Shown here: positions 44,498 through 52,185 of the stretch, one piece after another | How the letters are laid out: each line of letters begins with the position of its first letter | Position numbering within the stretch: position 1 is the first letter of the stretch | Assembly: GCA_003134685.1 (NCBI GenBank) | Contig: PLCA01000002.1 | Location: forward strand, 124,001 to 188,000 | DNA length: 64,000 nt | Direction: 5' to 3' | Source: Gemmatimonadota bacterium | Lineage (GTDB): Bacteria > Gemmatimonadota > Gemmatimonadetes > Gemmatimonadales > Gemmatimonadaceae | Notes under the pieces: generated by a model | What the model was told of the DNA's origin: nothing | Databases searched by the model: none | Seen by the model: only the letters and a program-made list of their open reading frames with translations | Translations under genes and position numbers: made by a program

Positions 44498-46174
44498 CTA
44501 TTTGTGCACGAGTTTTCTGTAAGCAATTCGATGCGGCCTGTCCGCGTCCGCTCCCTTCCGCCTCTTGAAGTCCTCCGCGTAATCGCGGTAAGACCCCTCA
44601 AACCACACCGTCTCAGAATTCCCCTCGAACGCGAGTATGTGCGTCGCAATCCGATCCAGAAACCACCGATCGTGCGAAATCACAACCGCGCACCCCGGGA
44701 AACCGATCAACGCCTCCTCCAGCGCACGCAACGTGTCGACGTCGAGATCGTTCGTCGGCTCGTCGAGCAGCAACAGATTGCCGCCTGATTTCAAAAGCTT
44801 CGCAAGGTGCAACCGATTCCTTTCTCCACCGGACAGATCCTTCACCTTCTTCTGCTGATCCGGGCCCTTGAAGTTGAACTGCCCTAGATACGCCCGCGCC
44901 TGCATCTCACGCTTCCCAACCATGATGACGTCGTTCCCTTCGCTCACTTCCTTGTAAACAGTGTTCGCGTCGTTGAATTCGCGCGTCTGATCCAGGTAAG
45001 CGAGCTGCACCGTGTCTCCGATCGTCAACGATCCACCGTCCGCCTTTTCCTTTTCGGCGATCAACCTGAAGAGCGTCGTCTTGCCGGCACCGTTCGGACC
45101 GATGATTCCAACGATCCCTCCGCGTGGCAGCGAGAACGAGAGATCGTCGAATAGCACCTTCTCGCCGTAGGCCTTCTTCAGACCCTTGGCGATTACGACA
45201 TCGTTTCCAAGACGCGCGGGTGGGGGGATCACGATCTCGTTCTGCATGACCTTCTCGCCTTCGGCCGCGGTCGCCAGCTCCTCGTACTTCTGAATACGCG
45301 CCTTGCTCTTGGTCTGCCGAGCACGCGGCGACATGCGCACCCATTCGAGCTCGCGCTCCAGTGATCTCTGCCGCGCCGAGGCCTGCTTCTCTTCGGTTGC
45401 CAGTCGCGTGCGCTTTTGGTCGAGCCACGCGCTGTAATTCCCCTCGTACGGTATTCCCGCTCCGCGATCGAGCTCCAGAATCCAGCCCGCGACGTTGTCG
45501 AGGAAATACCGATCGTGCGTCACTGCTACGACGGTTCCCGGAAATTCGGCAAGATATCTCTCCAGCCACGCCACCGATTCGGCATCGAGATGGTTCGTCG
45601 GCTCGTCGAGGAGCAGCATGTCGGGCTCCTCGAGCAACGTCCGGCAGAGTGCGACTCGCCGCTTTTCTCCCCCGGAGAGCGTACTCACGTCGGCATCGGC
45701 CGGCGGCAGGCGCAGCGCATCCATCGCGATCTCGATCTTCCAGTCCAGTTCCCACGCGTTAGCTGCGTCGATCTTTTCCTGAACCTTCGCCTGTTGATCG
45801 AGCAGTTTCGTCATCTCGTCGTCCGACATCGGCTCGGCGAACTTGTTGGATATCTCCTCGAATTTCAGGAGAAGGTCGCGCGTCTGCTTCACAGCGACGT
45901 CCACGTTCTCTTTCACGTTCTTGGACTCGTCGAGCTGCGGCTCCTGCGAGAGGTATCCGATCCGTGTTCCCTGATGGGGCCACGCTTCGCCTTGAAAATC
46001 TGTGTCGACCCCCGCCATGATGCGAAGCAGTGTCGACTTGCCCGCGCCGTTGGCGCCGAGGACGCCGATCTTGGCGCCGGGATAGAAAGACAACCAGATC
46101 CCGCGCAGAATCTCCCGCGATGGCGGGACGACCTTTCGCAGGTCCTTCATTACATAGATGAATTGTGGAGGCAT
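44498..46174 (-). CDS. ettA: Energy-dependent translational throttle protein EttA
   Basis: A 558-aa cytoplasmic ABC-F protein with two ATPase domains and no membrane part; it binds the ribosomal E site and tunes translation to cellular ADP/ATP. Domain one has Walker [10 protein letters not shown] and signature '[12 protein letters not shown]'; domain two has GPNGAGKTT and '[14 protein letters not shown]', each with 'LLLDEPTN'. The EttA arm region (about 85-130) and the inter-domain P-site linker ('REL..VR' rich helices around 250-310) are present. The opening '[19 protein letters not shown]' and the end '[15 protein letters not shown]' are typical. Length equals the usual 555 or so. Confidence 0.95.
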   Translation of the reverse strand: MPPQFIYVMKDLRKVVPPSREILRGIWLSFYPGAKIGVLGANGAGKSTLLRIMAGVDTDFQGEAWPHQGTRIGYLSQEPQLDESKNVKENVDVAVKQTRDLLLKFEEISNKFAEPMSDDEMTKLLDQQAKVQEKIDAANAWELDWKIEIAMDALRLPPADADVSTLSGGEKRRVALCRTLLEEPDMLLLDEPTNHLDAESVAWLERYLAEFPGTVVAVTHDRYFLDNVAGWILELDRGAGIPYEGNYSAWLDQKRTRLATEEKQASARQRSLERELEWVRMSPRARQTKSKARIQKYEELATAAEGEKVMQNEIVIPPPARLGNDVVIAKGLKKAYGEKVLFDDLSFSLPRGGIVGIIGPNGAGKTTLFRLIAEKEKADGGSLTIGDTVQLAYLDQTREFNDANTVYKEVSEGNDVIMVGKREMQARAYLGQFNFKGPDQQKKVKDLSGGERNRLHLAKLLKSGGNLLLLDEPTNDLDVDTLRALEEALIGFPGCAVVISHDRWFLDRIATHILAFEGNSETVWFEGSYRDYAEDFKRRKGADADRPHRIAYRKLVHK

Positions 46175-46189
46175 CCATACAATTTACCG

Positions 46190-46218
46190 CACCGGGCAAG
46201 TCATCCACATTGCCGGTG
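46190..46218. terminator. Terminator-like hairpin
   Basis: CACCGGGCAA pairs with TTGCCGGTG across a ten-base loop, one bulged G. It lies between the end of the His/Met-rich protein gene (46235) and the start of ettA (46174), so it probably ends the former transcript. There is no T-tract. Confidence 0.45.
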
Positions 46219-46234
46219 TGATTGTCGCCGGAAG

Positions 46235-47044
46235 TCAGTCCGGGTTTTTCGGGTCGCCCATCATCGCGTGATCGTGATCCATGTGGTCGTCGTGCCAGAT
46301 GGATTTGAGGTCGTTGCCGGCGAAAGTGTTGGCGTGCACCATCCACCCGAACGCCTGGGGAATGAAGCGACCGTTCGCCGCATCGCACTCTTCCCTGGTC
46401 GCTACGCCCAGCGGACCAAAGACGGGGCGTCCATTCTTCGTTTCGGTCCAGCGGTCTTTCTCCCGCCGAGCGGGAATGCACCAGTTCACGTGCCGGTGCC
46501 AGTGAGCGACGCTGAGCGGAACACGCTCGTTGAGATCTTCTTCGGACGTGCCCTTCGAGGCCGTGTACATCGCGCCGATCAGGTGAAACTGCCCCTGAGT
46601 ATCCTTTTTATATAGAAGTGAGGTCGGACGCGTCGGATCGAAGCCGAATTGGTTCCGAATCGCGTTCCACTTCTTCGTGAAATGGTACTGCGGCTGATTC
46701 TTGATCTGGGGCGCGAACATCTTGTAGCCATCTGCTTCGGCAACGCTTACGTCCTGATACTTCGCGATCGCCTGCCGCAGCTCGTTGATCACGTGGGCGG
46801 ACTTGGCTGAATCGGCGCCGGTAAGCGGTCGCGGGCTCGAGTACGCCATGTGCTTCGCCATCGCGGCCATCTTCCAGTCGTCGCTCGCGCTCATGTCCAT
46901 CCCACCCATGTCGGTCGAGCCGGGCGACGCATGTGCCGCCGCTGTATCGGAATGGCTATGCGATTGTTGGGCGAAGAGACGTCCGGGGATCGCCAATGCC
47001 AGCATCGCAACGGGAATTAACCGCAGTTTTGAGGTCAGAAGCAT
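46235..47044 (-). CDS. His/Met-rich secreted protein, unknown
   Basis: A 269-aa exported protein with a signal peptide ending R-L-F-A-Q near residue 26. ATG at 47044 is chosen because it opens the signal; in-frame sequence farther upstream lies inside the GT9 gene. The mature N-terminus is rich in His and Met ('SHSHSD', 'DMGGMDMS') and the C-terminus again ('HDDHMDHDHAMMGD'), a pattern common in copper- or other metal-binding proteins. Between them is a conserved-looking domain with 'YHFTKKWNAIRNQFGFDPTR', 'LIGAMYTA' and 'VAHWHRHVNWCIPA'. I do not recognise the family. Metal binding is inferred from composition. Confidence 0.75.
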   Translation of the reverse strand: MLLTSKLRLIPVAMLALAIPGRLFAQQSHSHSDTAAAHASPGSTDMGGMDMSASDDWKMAAMAKHMAYSSPRPLTGADSAKSAHVINELRQAIAKYQDVSVAEADGYKMFAPQIKNQPQYHFTKKWNAIRNQFGFDPTRPTSLLYKKDTQGQFHLIGAMYTASKGTSEEDLNERVPLSVAHWHRHVNWCIPARREKDRWTETKNGRPVFGPLGVATREECDAANGRFIPQAFGWMVHANTFAGNDLKSIWHDDHMDHDHAMMGDPKNPD

Positions 47045-47073
47045 ACCTGTTAGACGATCCGCTGGAGCCGGGG

Positions 47074-48186
47074 TTAACCCCCGAAATCCGCCAATAACTT
47101 GTCCAGCGCCTCGGACACCCGCTCGTGTGGCAGCTGATGAATCTCGTCCTCGTTCCAGGCGATGATCTCGCCGGGCGTATTCCACGGCGCGTATTGCCGG
47201 TGATCGCGTTTGAGCAACACCAATGACGGCCTCCGGAACGCCGACGCGGCGTGCGAGATGCTCGTGTCCGGTGTGAAAACCATGTCTGACGTTCCCACCA
47301 GCGCGAATGCCTCGCGGAGCTGCGGGGTCCTCACCGGCAGTCCGTTTACCGCGGTCGCCACCTCGCTCACGCTTTCCCATTCGACGGGAAGGCCGATGAC
47401 GATGATCGGCATGTTCGGCGCCTGTGCCCGCGCCGCCTGGAGCGTCGCGATGAATTTGCCGTCGGGCCAGCGCCTCTTGGGCTCCGACGCCGAAAGATTG
47501 ACGAGCAGCCGTTTGGTGACGCCCGTTGTAGCTCCTGATGCCGGCCTCACCAGTTCTCGCGCTTCCTTCCACTGTTCCTCCGCGCCGGCGCGCTCTTTAT
47601 CGGCCAGAAATATCTCCGGCTGCCAGTCGACCGATTCGGGATCGACCCCGAATGGAACGGCGAGACGCTTGGAGCCTTCGATGTAATGATCGACCCGATT
47701 CCATTCAGGGACGCACACATTGTAGATTCGCGGCTCCCTGTCGCCGCCCGCCCCGACCCGGAAGTGCGCCCTCCCCGCGTACATGAGAAGTGGAGTGGAA
47801 GTGAAAATCGGTGGATTGTTGATCCTGCCGTCCACCATGACGGTGTAACGCTCGCGGCGCAGCTGCCTGATCAGATCGCCATAGCTGCGAAAGGAATTGC
47901 GCTGGAGCACCAGCACCCTGCCGACGTATGGATTCCCCTGCAGCACCGGCGCCGTGGTTGGCGTCGCAATCACATCCACTCTTCCGCCAGGCAGCGCCCT
48001 CGCGATGTTGCGGATGAGTGACGTCGCCATAATCATGTCGCCGATGCGCTCGTAGCGGATGAACAGGACTCGATAGTCGGAATTCGTCGCGGGCGGCAGA
48101 GTGGCTTCCCTGGGTCCTGGCAGCATCCGGCCCAGTATCCTCATCCAGGCCGTGCGCCAGGCGATCTCAATCTTTCTTGAATCCAC
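47074..48186 (-). CDS. Glycosyltransferase family 9 (heptosyltransferase-like)
   Basis: A 370-aa cytoplasmic GT-B glycosyltransferase. Family marks include 'VLFIRYERIGDMIMATSLIRNI' in the N-terminal domain and 'LLVNLSASEPKRRWPDGKFIATL', 'VFTPDTSISHAASAFRRPSLVLL' in the nucleotide-sugar domain, as in ADP-heptose:LPS heptosyltransferases. It probably adds a sugar to lipopolysaccharide core or another surface glycan. The GTG start at 48186 lies 20 bases inside the upstream 2H phosphoesterase gene; ATG at 48144 is a possible alternative. No other LPS gene is adjacent. Confidence 0.9.
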   Translation of the reverse strand: MDSRKIEIAWRTAWMRILGRMLPGPREATLPPATNSDYRVLFIRYERIGDMIMATSLIRNIARALPGGRVDVIATPTTAPVLQGNPYVGRVLVLQRNSFRSYGDLIRQLRRERYTVMVDGRINNPPIFTSTPLLMYAGRAHFRVGAGGDREPRIYNVCVPEWNRVDHYIEGSKRLAVPFGVDPESVDWQPEIFLADKERAGAEEQWKEARELVRPASGATTGVTKRLLVNLSASEPKRRWPDGKFIATLQAARAQAPNMPIIVIGLPVEWESVSEVATAVNGLPVRTPQLREAFALVGTSDMVFTPDTSISHAASAFRRPSLVLLKRDHRQYAPWNTPGEIIAWNEDEIHQLPHERVSEALDKLLADFGG

Positions 48187-48709
48187 CGGTCAGGGGCAGC
48201 TCTAGGAGCTTTCGTGAAGGTTGTGGATCCCGGGTGTGATAGATCTGAATTGCGCTTATCACAAACGGTTCTGGTATTCGCGTCTTGAGCAGCTCACGAA
48301 TCGCCTTCGCATCGAGAGACTGGTACAAGCTCAAGGTGGAATGTGGGCTAAAAGTGTACCGCGCCCGTGTGAACGGCAGTCCGCTCGTGATGATCCTGTC
48401 GTGGAGAATCCTCAGAGGGCCGTGCGAATCGACCGGCAGAACGAGGATGTTCGTCTGCATGAACCTCTGCGGAGCCTGGAACGAAAGCGTGATCGGCGCT
48501 GTGTCCCGCGTAATCGGCTCCAGCTTCTCACGCATCTCTTCAACGGTCGCCGAAGGAGGTATCGGGCCCGCCCCTGAGGATCCAGTGAGAGTCAGGTGGG
48601 GCGGTTTATATCGCGACAGCTTCGGGTCGTAGCGTTCATTGATTGCGCGAACCTGATCCGCGATTTCCGGCGGCAGCTCTGCCAGTATGAAAATTCCATT
48701 CAGCGCCAA
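48167..48709 (-). CDS. 2H phosphoesterase (2'-5' RNA ligase family)
   Basis: A 180-aa cytoplasmic protein with the two H-x-T-x motifs of the LigT/2H superfamily: HLTL in 'PPHLTLTGS' and HSTL in 'FSPHSTLSLYQ', each followed by a beta strand. Such enzymes act on 2'-5' linked or cyclic phosphodiesters in RNA or nucleotides. The start appears to be TTG at 48709 since the ATG a few bases upstream is out of frame. Its last 20 bases overlap the GT9 gene, which points to co-transcription but not to shared function. Confidence 0.88.
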   Translation of the reverse strand: MALNGIFILAELPPEIADQVRAINERYDPKLSRYKPPHLTLTGSSGAGPIPPSATVEEMREKLEPITRDTAPITLSFQAPQRFMQTNILVLPVDSHGPLRILHDRIITSGLPFTRARYTFSPHSTLSLYQSLDAKAIRELLKTRIPEPFVISAIQIYHTRDPQPSRKLLELPLTGGFKKD

Positions 48710-48740
48710 GCATTACTCGCGGTAAGAGCGGCCCCGACCA

Positions 48741-49544
48741 TCAGAAGCGAATGGTAAAGAGGATCGGATTGACCTGGATCTGCGATCGCTTTCCTTTTAT
48801 CAGCTCGCGATCGATGTGATTCCCGGGGTGGGAATGCGTGTACTTCACCACCTTTAGTCCAACGATCGTACCGAGCGCCGCTCCCGCCATCACGTCACTG
48901 GCCCAGTGCTGGTTGTTGTAGATGCGCGAGAGGCCCACCAGTGTGGCACCTCCGTAAAACAAGGTCCCCATGTACCAGGTCGCGTGGGGCCACCAGAATT
49001 GCGATTCACGCGTAACCGTCGATGCGAATGCAAAGGCAGTAATTGTATGCCCCGACGGAAATGAGCGGTATCGGTCGCCCGAGAAGCCCCTCCAGAGCTG
49101 GAAGTCATGTGGGCTCCTGATATCATAAAATGGACGCTGTCGTCCGGTGAGCATCTTTATTCCACCGCCAAGAATATCGGCGAGCAGGATTGATTCGACG
49201 CTATGCAACCCGAGCGCTTCGATCCGCCGGTTGCCACCGGCGCGGCCAATCAGATACACACCTGTACCAGCAACGAAGGATCCCGGATCCCCGAGCAAGC
49301 GGAACCCAGTAGCGGCCCGCCTGAGGAACTCATTTTCCTGGGTCCCCTGATATTGGAGCCTGCTGGCGATTTGCATGTCTATGGGCGCGACCGCCGCTGT
49401 CCCAATCAGGAATGCGCCCAACAGCAACGCGTCTTTGCCGACGAAAAGCGGCGTCTTCGTGCTAATGGTATCCTGGACCTGTGCCTGCGCTGTGACTGCA
49501 ATGGTTACGGAAACCAGCGCGGCACGAACTAGCTTTGAGAACAA
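48741..49544 (-). CDS. PAP2-family phosphatase, exported
   Basis: A 267-aa exported phosphatase with signal peptide ending A-Q-A-Q near residue 22. All three PAP2 motifs are canonical: K-x6-R-P in 'KMLTGRQRP', P-S-G-H in 'SFPSGHTITAF' and S-R-x5-H-x3-D in 'LSRIYNNQHWASD'. The start is TTG at 49544, supported by AAGGGG six bases upstream. It probably removes phosphate from lipid or isoprenoid phosphates at the envelope. A second PAP2 gene in the window (12940-13650) has altered motifs. It is divergent from fabI. Confidence 0.9.
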   Translation of the reverse strand: MFSKLVRAALVSVTIAVTAQAQVQDTISTKTPLFVGKDALLLGAFLIGTAAVAPIDMQIASRLQYQGTQENEFLRRAATGFRLLGDPGSFVAGTGVYLIGRAGGNRRIEALGLHSVESILLADILGGGIKMLTGRQRPFYDIRSPHDFQLWRGFSGDRYRSFPSGHTITAFAFASTVTRESQFWWPHATWYMGTLFYGGATLVGLSRIYNNQHWASDVMAGAALGTIVGLKVVKYTHSHPGNHIDRELIKGKRSQIQVNPILFTIRF

Positions 49545-49646
49545 GTACGTCCCCTTTGAAAACGTTGGTGAAAGGTTCGATCTCGTTTCTGGAATGCAAA
49601 TCTCTTACCCCTTGTCAATCATGCTTCGAATCGCGATATCACCCGA

Positions 49647-50552
49647 ATGCTGAATATCGACCTCACCGGCAAGCGCGCGCTGGTTGCCGGGGTCGCGGAT
49701 GACGCCGGATTCGGATTCGCGATCGCCAAATCTCTCGCTGAAGCGGGGGCCAAGGTGTCCGTAGGGACCTGGCCTCCCGCCCTCAACATCTTCATGAATC
49801 TGCTGGATCGCGGCAAGATGGATGAGTCGCGAAAGTTATCTGGCGGACAGCTTCTCGAGTTCGAGAAGATCTACCCGCTTGATGCCGCGTACGATACGCT
49901 CGCCGATGCGCCGGAAGACATTCGGGGCAGCAAGCGCTACAAGGACACGGGCGACTTCAGCATCGATGGTCTCGCTCGCCGCATCGAGTCGGATTTCGGC
50001 AGGAACTCGCTGGACATCGTGATCCACTCGCTGGCCAACGGTCCGGAGGTCAAGAAACCGTTGCTGGAGACGAGCCGTTCCGGGTATCTCACCGCGGTCG
50101 GCGTCAGCGCGTATTCGCTGATTTCGATGGTCTCACGTCTCGCTCCCCTCATGCGCAAAGGAGGCTCCTTCCTTTCGCTCACATATTTGGCAAGCGAGCG
50201 CGTGATTCCCGGATACGGCGGCGGCATGTCGTCGGCGAAGGCGGCTCTCGAGAGCGACACCCGTGTGCTTGCGTTCGAGGCCGGCCGCAAGTACGGGCTC
50301 CGCGTCAATACCATCTCGGCCGGTCCATTGGCGTCGCGCGCGGCGAGCGCGATCGGAATCATCGAGAAGATGGTCGCGTACTGCGCCTATAACTCGCCAC
50401 TCACCGAACCGTTGGAAGCGGAAGAAGTCGGAAATGCCGCCGCGTTTCTCTCGAGCAACCTGGCAACGGGAATCACCGGCACCGTCATCTACGTGGACAA
50501 GGGATACCACTCGATGGGGATGGCGCTCCAGGAAGGAGTGCCCGAGCCCTGA
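49647..50552 (+). CDS. fabI: Enoyl-ACP reductase FabI
   Basis: A 301-aa NADH-dependent reductase that completes each cycle of fatty acid elongation. It has the FabI-type variant of the short-chain dehydrogenase fold: 'LVAGVADDAGFGFAIAKSLAEAG' for cofactor, Y-x6-K in 'YGGGMSSAKAAL' and 'RVNTISAGPLASRAA' for the substrate loop. The extra sequence between residues 55 and 90 resembles plant-type and Bacteroidota FabI proteins, which are near 300 aa. The start is ATG 49647 without a clear ribosome binding site. A terminator overlaps its stop codon. Confidence 0.94.
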   Translation: MLNIDLTGKRALVAGVADDAGFGFAIAKSLAEAGAKVSVGTWPPALNIFMNLLDRGKMDESRKLSGGQLLEFEKIYPLDAAYDTLADAPEDIRGSKRYKDTGDFSIDGLARRIESDFGRNSLDIVIHSLANGPEVKKPLLETSRSGYLTAVGVSAYSLISMVSRLAPLMRKGGSFLSLTYLASERVIPGYGGGMSSAKAALESDTRVLAFEAGRKYGLRVNTISAGPLASRAASAIGIIEKMVAYCAYNSPLTEPLEAEEVGNAAAFLSSNLATGITGTVIYVDKGYHSMGMALQEGVPEP

Positions 50553-50575
50553 CGCTGCGGTCAGGGACTTTTCTT
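50547..50575 (+). terminator. Rho-independent terminator containing the fabI stop codon
   Basis: CCCTGAC-GCTGCG-GTCAGGG forms a 7-bp stem followed by ACTTTTCTT. The fabI stop TGA (50550-50552) is inside the left arm and the stop of the convergent anti-sigma gene (50561-50563) inside the right arm. Confidence 0.75.
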
Positions 50576-51676
50576 CGCCGCCGCTGCTGCTCTTTCCCGC
50601 TCGATCCTGATTTTTATTTCCTGAAGCCGCGCTTCCGACATCCGCCCGGTCAGCGTCAGAGTATTTCCCGTTCCTGGATCAGTCCAGCTTACGACGCGGA
50701 GCGTGTTCGCTCTTCCTTCTTGTGAGATTGGCGCAGGTGCCGAAACCGCGGGCGCTGATAGAAATCGATTTGTGCGCTGCGAGTCTGTCCCCGTTGTGAT
50801 CGCCGCAGTATCGGCCCGCGCTTTCGACTGCAATACGACCGATTTCCCAGCAGCCTGCGCCGCCATGGGTACTACCCCTGCGCTCGTTACCACTGCCCCG
50901 GTCAGAGAGATCGGCTTTGCCTCTGTCAGCGTGACAGTATCACCCGGCGCGATTTCGTAGAGAGTTACCTTTACTCCAGCTCTCTGGCGCGTACCGACCA
51001 GCTTCAACGGCTCTGACTCGTTTGTTGCGTCCATCGCGACGCCACCGGTAACGCCCGATGGCGCAAGCGGTGTCGGTGCGTTCGGCGCTGCTCCTCCAGC
51101 ATAGCCCGGCGCGGCGGCGCTCTTGCCAGCTCGCATCATCACGCCCGCACTTGTTATTGCGTTGTTGTCGCGCGACGCAACGCCAGAGCTCGAATCACCC
51201 ACCATTGTCTTCCTCGCAGTCCCGATCGCCGGCGTTTTGCTCGCCGCCGCTTTCGGTGCGGCCGCGTCGGCCACGCTTTGAGCCGGCCCTATCGCCGATG
51301 GTGCCAGCTCCGGGAGTGAGGCCCGTTTTTCCAGCAAGATGCCCCGATCTGCAGCTACCGACATCGGTATTTCGCTGCCCCCACGATCACGGACCACCAC
51401 AAAAGTCCCCGCCGCGACAACGAGTACGGTTGCCGCCACCCGCCACACCATTGGATCGATGCGCTTCTTCGGCGCCGCTGCTGGTATCACTCCGCGGGGC
51501 GCATTGTCGAGCGCCGTCAGAATCCGTGACGACGCCGCGATGAATCCGCGCGCTTCTGCCACCGCAACCGCACACTGCGGACACTCTTTTACGTGTGTTT
51601 CGATGCGTGCGGCTTCATCGGCGCTCAAAGCGCCGTCCAGCCATGAGTGAATCGTTCCTTCGTCAGGATGCTGCAT
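50561..51676 (-). CDS. Anti-sigma factor with zinc finger, long periplasmic domain
   Basis: A 371-aa single-span membrane protein. Residues 1-45 carry the zinc-finger anti-sigma domain with H-x3-C-x2-C ('THVKECPQC') after 'LDGALSADEAARIE'. A span lies at about residues 78-95 ('MVWRVAATVLVVAAGTFVVV'). The periplasmic part of over 270 residues is Ala/Ser/Pro-rich with a C-terminal region of beta character ('LRVVSWTDPGTGNTLTLTG'). It overlaps the sigma gene by 14 bases, which pairs the two. The long outside region could sense the envelope signal or interact with the VIT/vWA protein encoded upstream (inference). Confidence 0.85.
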   Translation of the reverse strand: MQHPDEGTIHSWLDGALSADEAARIETHVKECPQCAVAVAEARGFIAASSRILTALDNAPRGVIPAAAPKKRIDPMVWRVAATVLVVAAGTFVVVRDRGGSEIPMSVAADRGILLEKRASLPELAPSAIGPAQSVADAAAPKAAASKTPAIGTARKTMVGDSSSGVASRDNNAITSAGVMMRAGKSAAAPGYAGGAAPNAPTPLAPSGVTGGVAMDATNESEPLKLVGTRQRAGVKVTLYEIAPGDTVTLTEAKPISLTGAVVTSAGVVPMAAQAAGKSVVLQSKARADTAAITTGTDSQRTNRFLSAPAVSAPAPISQEGRANTLRVVSWTDPGTGNTLTLTGRMSEARLQEIKIRIERERAAAAAKKSP

Positions 51677-52181
51677 TCTTCTCTCTCTCTTCTTGACTCT
51701 TCTGCAACGCTTCGTAGCTCTCCACCAGGCGGCGGCGCGCGCGCGATAGCGTTGTCCCTACCGAACCAGGCGACAGCTGCAAGGCTTCAGCTATCTCGCT
51801 GTAATCCAGTCCCTCCTCCCGCATCAGTAGCGCGAGACGGTCTCTCTCAGCGAGAGCGTCTATTGCCTTGCGCGCCATCGCTGCTTCCTGAGCGCGCTCG
51901 AGCGTAGTCTCCTCCGGCTCGACCATTTCATCCCGCTCCTCCTCCGCCAGCAGTGCCAGATGCTTTCGACGCCTCATGTCCTTCCTCGCTTCATCCCTCA
52001 CAAGATTCGTCGCCACCGCGAACAGCCAGGCACGCTCGTTCTGTATCGAAGTCTGCCTCAACGCACGAACAAACGTCTCCTGCGCCACTTCTTCAGCCCA
52101 GTCGCGATCCCCCAGACGCCGCGTCAGATATCGCACCAACGCGGCGTTGTACGCTCGGAAGAGTCGGTCGACGTCGGTCAC
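51663..52181 (-). CDS. RNA polymerase ECF sigma factor
   Basis: A 172-aa ECF sigma factor with region 2 at about residues 5-75 ('LFRAYNAALVRYLTRRLGD', 'AEEVAQETFVRAL', 'RAWLFAVATNLVRDEAR') and region 4 at about 105-155 ('ALAERDRLALLMREEGLDYSEIAEAL', 'SVGTTLSRARRRLVE'). The start is GTG at 52181, four bases after the stop of the VIT/vWA gene. The downstream gene is its anti-sigma factor, in overlap. So the sigma, its regulator and the secreted vWA protein are one transcript. Confidence 0.92.
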   Translation of the reverse strand: MTDVDRLFRAYNAALVRYLTRRLGDRDWAEEVAQETFVRALRQTSIQNERAWLFAVATNLVRDEARKDMRRRKHLALLAEEERDEMVEPEETTLERAQEAAMARKAIDALAERDRLALLMREEGLDYSEIAEALQLSPGSVGTTLSRARRRLVESYEALQKSQEEREKNAAS

Positions 52182-52185
52182 GCGA

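Noticed and set aside
44410..44649. Possible N-terminal extension of the 72-aa membrane protein
   Set aside because: It enters the ettA gene in another frame; ATG at 44409 has a good ribosome binding site.
47045..47572. Possible N-terminal extension of the His/Met-rich protein
   Set aside because: It lies within the GT9 gene in another frame and would bury a clear signal peptide.
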